Shown here one piece after another: positions 1 to 7,042 of a DNA stretch of 64,000 nt. The first letter of the stretch is position 1; the number at the start of each line of letters is the position of its first letter. Origin of the DNA: JAJPIG01 sp035531675 (GTDB lineage: Bacteria; Desulfobacterota; Binatia; Binatales; Binataceae); the NCBI GenBank assembly GCA_035531675.1, contig DATKSL010000003.1:1-64000 (forward strand). The letters run 5' to 3'. A program made the translations under genes and the position numbers. The notes below the pieces were generated by a model. It made no database searches, was not told where the DNA came from, and saw nothing but the letters and a program-made list of their open reading frames with translations.

Positions 1-589
1 GGAGCAACTCGCCGCTGGTTGCGCCCACTGCTGCGGCTGCCGCCGGAGCGAAGGCTTTCGTGATCCCCTGGTAGCGCTGGCAATGGTCGTCGGCGCAGAC
101 ATCGAAATCCGCATGCGCTTCGCGGCCGTACCAGCGACGGACTTCGTGAGAATCGAGAGCTCCACTGTGCCGGCTCGCAACGCGAGGCGGATTTGATTTC
201 GGAAACCACAGCCAGCTGCGCGAAATCACCGCGTGCGCTTTCAGCAGCTCAAGCGGACAGGACGCGCTCATCTCGGATGAAATCACGCTGGTGACGTACT
301 CCTCGAGCGACACGTCATTGATCGCCGTCAGTCCGGCGGCCCGTTTCACCAGGCGCAAAGCCCCGCGGAATACCTGGCGCTCCTGGCGTTCCCAATGAAA
401 GCCGATTCCGATCGTGACGTCGTCCAGCGCAAACGCACACGAGGCCGGGTCCGACGGGCTGAGCGTGATTTCGGCAGTAAGTCGGTGGCGCCCGGCAGCG
501 TAGCGCTGGCCGGCAGCATCGATGAAGGTGCCCGTCAATTCGACTTCAACTGCGGACCGTTCTTCAATCAGCCCAACCGCGACGATCAA
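1..589 (-). CDS. SpoIID/LytB-domain protein (3' end cut by window edge)
   Basis: This 196-codon open frame has no ATG and runs off the left edge. The best start is TTG at 589-587, which overlaps the TGA of the upstream gene as TTGA; an in-frame TGA lies two codons further upstream, so no earlier start is possible. The translation contains ...FHWERQERQVF..., then NDVSLEEYVTSVISSEM, then SCPLELLKAHAVISRSWLW, then FDVCADDHCQRYQGIT. This is the SpoIID/LytB pattern, in the form I associate with Bacteroidetes. SpoIID of Bacillus is a lytic transglycosylase acting on stem-peptide-free glycan, and LytB enhances an amidase. No signal peptide is visible before the domain, so localisation is unclear. 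It is the fourth gene of a run of 4-bp overlaps. Function in peptidoglycan remodelling is inferred from the family. Confidence 0.82.
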   Translation of the reverse strand, partial: MIVAVGLIEERSAVEVELTGTFIDAAGQRYAAGRHRLTAEITLSPSDPASCAFALDDVTIGIGFHWERQERQVFRGALRLVKRAAGLTAINDVSLEEYVTSVISSEMSASCPLELLKAHAVISRSWLWFPKSNPPRVASRHSGALDSHEVRRWYGREAHADFDVCADDHCQRYQGITKAFAPAAAAAVGATSGELL

Positions 590-1479
590 TGCTCACTCTC
601 CAGCCGCGCGGCGACTTCCCGAAACTGAGCGTCGGGCAAAGTGACCTCGCGAAAAATTGCGGCGATCGCGTCAGCCGTGATTCGTTCGAAATCCTGCGCC
701 AGCGGCACCACGAATATTCCGCACAAATCGATCGTGGCCGGACTCACCGTCAGCTCGCCGCGATGAAAGACTTCCGGCCGATGTTTGCCGCGCGGAAACA
801 GATACGTGACCCACTCCCCGCTTTGATAGAAGACCGCGATGTTGACCATCGGCTCCGCGCGCTTGCCGGTAATTTCCGCCAGCAGATCGATGGCGCGATC
901 CATTTGATCGATCAAACCGGATCGATCCCGTCCACGAAACAACAATACCTTTCTTGCGTAGTTCGGCACGCTGAGGCCGGTCAGTCCAGCGGTGTCCTGC
1001 TCGATCGGAAACAATTGCCGCGAGCCGGCCTGAAAATGCATATGGTCAGGCGCCGACGCGCCGCATTCCGGACCATTATAGATGACGAAATATCCGGGCA
1101 GGGCCGCGGCCAGATCGAGCATCTGGCCGAACTGATTCGCGATACGCTGCGCGCCGTGCTCGCGATGAGCGATAGTGAGGTGGCGCTCCACGATTGGAAA
1201 TGGATTGCAGTAGATCGTGAAGTCATCGTCAAACCGCAGGCCTTCCTCTTCCGCGGGCAGATTTCCCTCGCATAGGAAGCACGGACGTTTCGCGATCGAC
1301 TCGCGATCGACCGGCGCTGTGGTGCTAGCCACGCGATGGGGGATGTGGCGGATGACGACCTCGAACCAATCGATCCGTAGCGGCCGGGTCTCCGCCCGCG
1401 CGAGGCCCTCAAGGCCTTTCGCGAGCTGCGGCCATGCCCGCGCCTGCCGTTCGAACAGTCCTTCGATAGCGTGGATCAT
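586..1479 (-). CDS. DUF4922 family protein, HIT/GalT-like phosphorylase or nucleotidyltransferase fold
   Basis: 297 residues from the ATG at 1479, whose ATGA overlaps the stop of the glycosyltransferase gene; a longer in-frame extension to 1593 lies inside that gene and is rejected. Residues about 70-100 read CFLCEGNLP followed by FDDDFTIYCNPFPIV, and near residue 145 there is DHMHFQAGS, an H-x-H-x-Q motif. That combination matches the HIT/GalT-type superfamily (galactose-1-phosphate uridylyltransferase, GDP-hexose phosphorylases) to which DUF4922 resembles, suggesting a reaction on a nucleotide sugar or sugar phosphate. It sits between a GT2 glycosyltransferase and a SpoIID protein, so a role in supplying or recycling an activated sugar for an envelope glycan is plausible. 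Substrate unknown; cytoplasmic, no signal peptide. Confidence 0.75.
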   Translation of the reverse strand: MIHAIEGLFERQARAWPQLAKGLEGLARAETRPLRIDWFEVVIRHIPHRVASTTAPVDRESIAKRPCFLCEGNLPAEEEGLRFDDDFTIYCNPFPIVERHLTIAHREHGAQRIANQFGQMLDLAAALPGYFVIYNGPECGASAPDHMHFQAGSRQLFPIEQDTAGLTGLSVPNYARKVLLFRGRDRSGLIDQMDRAIDLLAEITGKRAEPMVNIAVFYQSGEWVTYLFPRGKHRPEVFHRGELTVSPATIDLCGIFVVPLAQDFERITADAIAAIFREVTLPDAQFREVAARLESEH

Positions 1480-2750
1480 TCCCGTTGGCGCGCCCGCATC
1501 TCGATGGTTCGGAGCCAGTCCTTGTAAAGATCGTATCGATTCGCAACCTCCAGCGGCGGCGCGTTGTCGCTGTTGCCCTCCCATCGGCGGCACAGATAGA
1601 GCGACTCGTAGATTCGGCCGATCTCATAATCGCGGCTGATGCGCAGCGCCACGGCGTAATCCTCGCCATAGCTGACGTTCGGAAATCCGACACCGCGCAG
1701 AATCGACGTATCAAAAGCCCGCGGCGCGCCAAGCCCGTTGACGCGGAGGGCATTATTCCTTCCGTTGTCGCGACTCCATTCGCGATGATCGATCAGGCCC
1801 GGCGGGATCTCCTGCAACGAGAAATCGACCAGCGTGTAAGCGCCGATGACCATCGCATACGGACCCGCTTCAAGTTCCGCGACGATGCGCCGGAGCACGC
1901 CGTCACTGGCGTACAGATCGTCGGAATCGAGCTGGATGACGTATTGTCCGCAGTCACTTGAGTAAAGCGCCTCGTTCCAGCATCCGCCGATGCCAAGGTC
2001 CCGGCGGGCAGGCACGATATGTTTGACACGCGAATCGCCGACGCCGCGCAGAATTTCGGTCGTCCGATCGCTCGAATGGTTATCGACGACGAGCACATTG
2101 AAGTCGAAGTCAGTCCTCTGGCCAAGCGCGCTTTGCACGGCGTCGAGAATTGTCCGCTCGCGATTTCGAACCGGGATCACGACGCTGGCCTTTACCGGGA
2201 ATGTTTCGGCTGCGGCCGGGACCTGCTTGAAATGCGGACGCAACCAGGCGCCGATTCTTTTGAGATGAGCGGTCGCGATACGCTCCATTTCGAGTTGGTA
2301 ATCGCGATTGCGCGGATCCACATAATCGAAGTGCCCTTGAGCCGTCGGCCTCTCATCAGTCGCGGCGGCGCTGTATAGCGGTTCGGGAATCCGCACGATC
2401 GGGTACTTCTCCGAGATCCGTAACCGCAGGTCGTACAGTGCTCCCCATTGCCAGTTCTCGTCGCTTCGCACCTGACGCGCAGCTTGCACGGACAGCGCAA
2501 CTGCCGAACCGAAATCGAAATTGTCCCGGATGCTCCCGCTTTGATAGTCGATATGAGGATGGCCTGCCGCGTCGGCATAAACCCAGCCGGCGCCGCTTTC
2601 ACGGATGACGCGCGCCATTCGCTCAAACGTGCGCGGCCCGGGCTCGACGGCTGCCCGCGGATCGCCGACAAAGAGCACCTCGGAGTCGGCGGCATCGACC
2701 AGCAACTGGATACTCGCGGATGAGTAATCCTTTGGATAGACAAGATTCAC
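1476..2750 (-). CDS. Glycosyltransferase family 2 protein
   Basis: 424 residues from GTG at 2750, which overlaps the upstream TGA as GTGA; the frame stays open further upstream but reads as antisense-like sequence inside the DUF1460 gene. The C-terminal half is a GT-A domain: KASVVIPVRNRE, then VVDNHSSDRTTEIL, then the DxD-type metal site IQLDSDDLYASDG, then a GEDYAVALRI acceptor/base region. The N-terminal about 190 residues hold a second, weaker GT-A-like stretch (SEVLFVGDPRAA, GAGWVYADAAG), so the protein may be a degenerate tandem. It transfers a sugar from a nucleotide donor; acceptor unknown. No membrane segment is evident. Operon position with DUF4922 and two wall-hydrolase-type genes points to envelope or peptidoglycan-sugar chemistry (inference). 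Confidence 0.82.
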   Translation of the reverse strand: MNLVYPKDYSSASIQLLVDAADSEVLFVGDPRAAVEPGPRTFERMARVIRESGAGWVYADAAGHPHIDYQSGSIRDNFDFGSAVALSVQAARQVRSDENWQWGALYDLRLRISEKYPIVRIPEPLYSAAATDERPTAQGHFDYVDPRNRDYQLEMERIATAHLKRIGAWLRPHFKQVPAAAETFPVKASVVIPVRNRERTILDAVQSALGQRTDFDFNVLVVDNHSSDRTTEILRGVGDSRVKHIVPARRDLGIGGCWNEALYSSDCGQYVIQLDSDDLYASDGVLRRIVAELEAGPYAMVIGAYTLVDFSLQEIPPGLIDHREWSRDNGRNNALRVNGLGAPRAFDTSILRGVGFPNVSYGEDYAVALRISRDYEIGRIYESLYLCRRWEGNSDNAPPLEVANRYDLYKDWLRTIEMRARQRE

Positions 2751-3469
2751 CTTCCACCCCGCCGCGTCGCCGCTTGCGGCCGCATCACAATGACGCCGGC
2801 CATCCGATTTTCCTTGAGAAACTCTCTTAATCCCTGCTCCACGACGGCGCCATGGCTGCGCGACGCGTGACGCATCAGGACTCTTTCGCCATTGCCCACG
2901 ATGATTCCGGCATGAAACACATCGAGATTCGTGCGCGTCGAGGCAAAAAACATCAGATCGCCGGTTTGCAAATACGCTTCGAGGCGCGTCGCCGCCGACT
3001 TCGGTATACATTTCACGCGCGTCCGGCGAGCGTCGAGTCCGGATACCACATTCAAAACGCGTTCCCGGCTGATGGTCGGGACCGTCGGCATCGCAACCGG
3101 ACTGATTATCCCCTGGCGTACGTTGTTGCGAATCCAGAGCGTCATATAGTGGTTTCGCCGCCGCCATGAAACGTGACCCTGTTCGTACCGAATCTTTCGC
3201 AGCCACCTGGTGAAATCATCGACGTTCGCGGCGCGCGCGAGAGCCAGAATTGTTTCGAGGTAGGTGACACAGTCGAATCCATCGAGGGCAGCCGTGAACA
3301 CCTCGGCGGTGTCGGCCGATCCAATCAGCGGATTTGGTTGGTAGGGACGTCCAAGCAGCCGGCGGGAGATAAGGTCGATTCGGTCGGCGGCGGAACGGTG
3401 GTGATTCGTTTTCGCTAGAAGCTGCTCCACGCGCCGCCGATTGAGACCTCGTGGTGGTAGATGCTTCAT
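2747..3469 (-). CDS. DUF1460 (N-acetylmuramoyl-L-alanine amidase-like, NlpC/P60-related) protein
   Basis: 240 residues, ATG at 3469. The nucleophile region GFDCVTYLETILALAR (around residue 83) is the DUF1460 signature with a candidate catalytic Cys, and the C-terminal part has LDVFHAGIIV with a candidate catalytic His, followed by LMRHASRS. DUF1460 proteins have a papain/NlpC-P60-like fold and characterised relatives cleave peptidoglycan stem peptides or amide bonds. No clear signal peptide is seen at this start, so it may act in the cytoplasm on recycled muropeptides, or the true start may differ. It is the first gene of the overlapping run with GT2, DUF4922 and SpoIID; the gap of 48 bp to the DOMON-like gene upstream means it could also belong to a longer transcript. 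Confidence 0.8.
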   Translation of the reverse strand: MKHLPPRGLNRRRVEQLLAKTNHHRSAADRIDLISRRLLGRPYQPNPLIGSADTAEVFTAALDGFDCVTYLETILALARAANVDDFTRWLRKIRYEQGHVSWRRRNHYMTLWIRNNVRQGIISPVAMPTVPTISRERVLNVVSGLDARRTRVKCIPKSAATRLEAYLQTGDLMFFASTRTNLDVFHAGIIVGNGERVLMRHASRSHGAVVEQGLREFLKENRMAGVIVMRPQAATRRGGR

Positions 3470-3517
3470 CGGATTCTCATTTTGACACGCACTACTCCAC
3501 GGCGGCGAGAGCTCGCA

Positions 3518-4078
3518 CTAGGGACCTGGCGGCTCAAGCAGCAGCGCGAAGCCCGCGGCGTCATGAAAATCCGGCTGGTCGGCGTTATGGCGCAGCGCCC
3601 AGTACGAGAGCCCATCGCGCGACTCGATAACCGCCGAGAGTCCGACCCGCAGGGCAGCGCGCCGATGGACGGCGGAGAGGCCGTCGAGTCGGATACGCGC
3701 GTCGAGCTCGAGCCGACTGCCGGTGGAGCGGAGCGCAATATCCGGCCGCAGGATTTCGTCCGCGAGCGGGCCGCCGTCGCGATAACGGCTGAAGGCATAA
3801 ACCGCCCATTCTCTCGAGGGAGCGAAGTTGAATTCGTGATAGGCCGGTTGCCCATCTATCGCGATGAAGGCTTCGAAGCAGGTATGGCGCCAGAGCTGGG
3901 TGGCGAAGCGCGGCACGCCGGGCGCAGCGACGCGGAGCCGGGGGATATCGCCATCGACGCGGAAGGTCATCTGGAGTTCAGCGCTTGCCGATCGCCGGAC
4001 CATCACCTCGATCGCGCGCACTGCGTCGCGCTGGGTCGCCGGATGGCGCCTGAGGTCGACCCGCTGTTCGACGCTCAT
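3518..4078 (-). CDS. DOMON-like domain-containing protein
   Basis: 186 residues from the ATG at 4078 (MSVEQRVDLRRHP); a GTG at 4129 would add 17 residues but its purine-rich SD-like stretch is too close to be convincing. Motifs LWRHTCFEAFI, YHEFNFAPSREWAVYAFSRYRDG and YWALRHNADQPDFHD are those of the DOMON-like family found in proteobacteria and cyanobacteria. DOMON folds bind heme or sugars, but the function of this subfamily is not established. No signal peptide is visible, which is unusual for a classical DOMON domain. It lies 110 bp downstream of the dioxygenase beta-subunit gene and 48 bp upstream of DUF1460 on the same strand, so it may be cotranscribed with either. Confidence 0.72.
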   Translation of the reverse strand: MSVEQRVDLRRHPATQRDAVRAIEVMVRRSASAELQMTFRVDGDIPRLRVAAPGVPRFATQLWRHTCFEAFIAIDGQPAYHEFNFAPSREWAVYAFSRYRDGGPLADEILRPDIALRSTGSRLELDARIRLDGLSAVHRRAALRVGLSAVIESRDGLSYWALRHNADQPDFHDAAGFALLLEPPGP

Positions 4079-4187
4079 CGCAGGCTCAGCGGCCGCCGCG
4101 GGATGGCCCGGAAAAGCCTTTCGCTCCACCTTTCTTCGATCAGGAAATACCCGCGGCTCATGTTGGAGCGTCCTCGAAGCCGCGAAG

Positions 4188-4703
4188 CTAGATTAGATAG
4201 TAGAGGTTGGTATCCATGACGACGCGCTGCGGGATGACGATCTTGCGCCGCAGCAGCCGCCAGCCGTCGGCAGTGTTGCGCAGCCGGTCTTCGCGGCCTC
4301 CGATCAGCATGGTCTGCTCGCGCTCGCGCCGGTTGCGGCTGACCAGAAAGTTCGAAAAGGTCTCGATCTCGTCAGGGCGATCCGTATGGTAGGCCTCGAC
4401 GTTGGTGATCAGGTGGCGGATGCGCGAGGGCGGATCCTCCATCCACACCAGGTTGGTCTCGAGACGCTCAATACGCTGCTCGAGGTCGGCGTAATCGTCG
4501 TCGTAAACGGCCGGCGGAAACTCCGGCGGCGGCTTGCGATTGGCGCGGTAGTGCTCTTCGAAGATCGGCAGCCAATAGTGCACCTCGCGGTCCACCATCG
4601 TCCCGAGCCATTCCCGGTAACGCTTGTCGCTGAACAGGCGGGCTTCCCTGAAATAGAATTGCTCGATCTCGTGGCAGAGTTCGAGCCCGACCGGCTTCGC
4701 CAT
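4188..4703 (-). CDS. Aromatic-ring-hydroxylating dioxygenase, small (beta) subunit
   Basis: 171 residues from ATG 4703, preceded at a suitable distance by GAAGG. A GTG at 4721 overlaps the alpha-subunit stop (GTGA) and would add six residues; both starts are possible and the overlap suggests translational coupling. Typical beta-subunit features are EIEQFYFREARLFSDKRYREWL, DREVHYWLPI, and the C-terminal ending RKIVIPQRVVMDTNLYYLI. The beta subunit has a SnoaL/NTF2-like fold and no metal; it stabilises the alpha3beta3 oxygenase. No ferredoxin or reductase gene is adjacent, so the electron donor must be encoded elsewhere. Substrate cannot be read from the sequence. Confidence 0.88.
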   Translation of the reverse strand: MAKPVGLELCHEIEQFYFREARLFSDKRYREWLGTMVDREVHYWLPIFEEHYRANRKPPPEFPPAVYDDDYADLEQRIERLETNLVWMEDPPSRIRHLITNVEAYHTDRPDEIETFSNFLVSRNRREREQTMLIGGREDRLRNTADGWRLLRRKIVIPQRVVMDTNLYYLI

Positions 4704-4717
4704 CGTCAGCGCCTTCG

Positions 4718-6076
4718 TCACGCGCGCGAAGCCGCCGACGCCCGCGCGCGCGATTCCCGCTCCGCCGCCGCGGGGGCCGCTGCCTGGGTGCGGGCGATGA
4801 CCTCGGCCCAATCGCGCGCCTGCCCGATCTCGGCATAGAAACGATAGAACCCGCGCATCGCGATTTCCGAGTAATTGCTGTCGCCGATCAGTCCCGGCAG
4901 CTCGGGATGGGCCGCTTCGCGATCGATGCCCATCGTGCCGTACAGTTCACCGCGCCGCGCGTGCGGTCCGCGGTTGGTGAAGGTGCAGCCGTTCATGTTC
5001 TGCCCGTCGTCGCTTTCGAAGGTTCCCGCGGTGCCGAAAGTGCGTAGCGCCTCTTTCTGGATCTTGCGTTTGAGATCGGCCGGCATGTCTTTTTCGACCA
5101 GTGTCCAGGTCCACACTTCGCACTCATGGGGACCGCGCGGATGCCACATTTTCCAGACGTTGGTGCCGTAAAGGAACGAACAGTTGGGGAACAGGCCCGC
5201 ATCCCAGTGCGCACGGTAGAGCCGCCCGCGCATCTCGCCGAGCATCGCCGCCACTTCGGGCTGTTTGGCGAGCAGGAATTCCTGGAAGGCGGTGCCGCGA
5301 TGGAGCGCCGTGGCGGCGTCCCAGATGACGCCGAAGCCGTGGCCGTGGCGGGTGGTAACCTGGATGCCGATTCCCGACGGGACTTGCGCATTACCGGACA
5401 TCGCCGCCAGCGGACCGCCGATCACCTTGATCGCCGCCGCGTGAGTCCATCCGATATGGTACGAATCGCAGATGAAATTCTCGGCCGGCACCTTCCAGTT
5501 GCAATGCAGCACCGACTTGAGCGGCGGACCCAGCAGCTCCGCTCCGCCGCGCGCCGTGAAAGTCTCGAGATACCAGGCCATCTCGCCGAGGTAGTCGCGC
5601 AACGGGGGCGCCTGCGGGTCGAAGCATCCGAAGATGAACCCGGCAAAGCTTTCGACCTTCGCCACGCGCCGCAATCCGAGCTTCGATTTGTCGGGCAGGT
5701 TATGGTAGGCGTCGGCCTCCAACGGCATCGTCGCCAGCGCGCCATCGAGATCGAACGACCATCCGTGATAGCTGCAGACGAAGGCGCGGGTATTGCCGCC
5801 TTCCGCCTGGCAGAGCTGATTGCCGCGATGAGTGCAGGTGTTGAGGTAGGCGCGCAGCTCGCCCGACTTGGTCCGGACGACGATTACCGGATCCTCGCCC
5901 ATGTAGGTGCAGAAGAAATCGCCCGGCTTGGGGATCTCGGATTCGTGGGTCAGGAAAAGCCAGCAGCGGCCAAAAATTTTCTCGATCTCGAGCTGGTAGA
6001 GTTCTTCGTCCCAGAAGATGCGCTTCTTCTGCGTGCCGCGTCGAACATCAAACAGCTCGCTCAGTTCAATGCCCAT
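4718..6076 (-). CDS. Aromatic-ring-hydroxylating dioxygenase, large (alpha) Rieske subunit
   Basis: 452 residues. The N-terminal Rieske [2Fe-2S] domain has CTHRGNQLC followed by CSYHGWSFDLDG (C-x-H and C-x2-H ligands, about residues 83-110). The catalytic domain has ENFICDSYHIGWTH, the D-x2-H-x4-H mononuclear iron site together with the bridging Asp, near residue 205-220. Length is typical for naphthalene/biphenyl-type alpha subunits. With the beta subunit immediately downstream it would form the terminal oxygenase that inserts O2 into an aromatic ring to give a cis-dihydrodiol. The C-terminus ends in a low-complexity Ala/Arg-rich tail (about residues 430-452) that overlaps the beta gene start. 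Neighbouring cyanase is a separate function as far as can be seen. Confidence 0.92.
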   Translation of the reverse strand: MGIELSELFDVRRGTQKKRIFWDEELYQLEIEKIFGRCWLFLTHESEIPKPGDFFCTYMGEDPVIVVRTKSGELRAYLNTCTHRGNQLCQAEGGNTRAFVCSYHGWSFDLDGALATMPLEADAYHNLPDKSKLGLRRVAKVESFAGFIFGCFDPQAPPLRDYLGEMAWYLETFTARGGAELLGPPLKSVLHCNWKVPAENFICDSYHIGWTHAAAIKVIGGPLAAMSGNAQVPSGIGIQVTTRHGHGFGVIWDAATALHRGTAFQEFLLAKQPEVAAMLGEMRGRLYRAHWDAGLFPNCSFLYGTNVWKMWHPRGPHECEVWTWTLVEKDMPADLKRKIQKEALRTFGTAGTFESDDGQNMNGCTFTNRGPHARRGELYGTMGIDREAAHPELPGLIGDSNYSEIAMRGFYRFYAEIGQARDWAEVIARTQAAAPAAAERESRARASAASRA

Positions 6077-6304
6077 CGCCCAAGCTCCTTGCGCGGCGCC
6101 CCAGCGCCGCGATCGTTCCGTCCCTGCGGCTCTCGAGTGCGATCGACTAGCCCATCATCCTATGGGTGCCGTTGGCCACCGGTGCCGTTGGCTGCCCGAT
6201 CCCGCATTTAGCACTACCCGCCGAGTCGAGCCAGACCCGCGCCGGATCTTTGGGCAGCCTTGGGCAATGGAACGCCGGACGACATCTTCCGCCCGGGCCG
6301 CCGC

Positions 6305-6751
6305 TCAGTAGCGCTTGTATGGCAGGAACTTGCCGCTCATCGTCAGGCGCACGCGATCGCCGTGCTCGTCGGGTTGGCGCTCGAGCGAGACGTTGAAGTC
6401 GATCGCACTCATGATGCCGTCGCCGAACTCCTCGTGGATGAGCGCCTTCCAGGTCGTGCCGTAGACCTGCAGGACCTCGTAAAACCGGTAGAGCAGCGGA
6501 TCGGTCGGCACCGTGGTCGGCAGTGAACCGCGATACGGCGCCTCCTGCAGCATCAGCGTCTCGTCCTCGTCGAGGCCGAGCACCTGCGCGGCGTTCTCCG
6601 CCTCGGTTTTGGAGAGCTGCATCTGGCCATGCAAGGCCGCCGTGTAATACACCGGCGAGCCCGGACCGATTGTGGCCGCGATCTCCTTCCAGGTGAGCTT
6701 CTTGCGGCGTTTGATGGTTGCGATTTTCTCCGACAGTTCGATGCGGGTCAT
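6305..6751 (-). CDS. cynS: Cyanate hydratase (cyanase)
   Basis: 148 residues from ATG 6751; an in-frame start at 6772 adds seven residues without better support. Cyanase converts cyanate plus bicarbonate to ammonia and CO2 in the cytoplasm as a homodecamer. The N-terminal helix-turn-helix-like domain (LTWKEIAATIGPGSPVYY) and the C-terminal catalytic domain are both present. The catalytic triad Arg-Glu-Ser is visible as R89 and E92 in LYRFYEV and S115 in GIMSAIDF, offset by seven from E. coli R96/E99/S122. No cynT carbonic anhydrase, cynX or cynR lies beside it; the gene is divergent from an MFS transporter of a different (drug-export) family and is followed after 228 bp by the dioxygenase genes. 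Confidence 0.95.
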   Translation of the reverse strand: MTRIELSEKIATIKRRKKLTWKEIAATIGPGSPVYYTAALHGQMQLSKTEAENAAQVLGLDEDETLMLQEAPYRGSLPTTVPTDPLLYRFYEVLQVYGTTWKALIHEEFGDGIMSAIDFNVSLERQPDEHGDRVRLTMSGKFLPYKRY

Positions 6752-7042
6752 CGGTAACCTCTGGTCTATCAAGATGCAAAATGACTAATCGGACGGCCGT
6801 GCAGTTGCCAGCCCGGTCAAATTCGATTTCTTCGCGGATACCGGCAAATACTGCTGAGCGCCCAGCACGATGCGGCATCCGGCGCCCGGCGCTGATAAAC
6901 TGGCAGGCGAGTGATAAGGTGCTATCAATCGCATTTCGATCGCAAGCAGCGGCCCCAGTTGCTCCTTGACTGAGGGCTTCCGCAGCCGGACTGACGGTCA
7001 GGCTCGTACCGAGCCGGCAGTTTCCCGACCCGAATAGCCGCG

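Noticed and set aside
395..1275. Plus-strand frames opposite the SpoIID and DUF4922 genes
   Set aside because: No domain resemblance; the minus-strand translations match known families.
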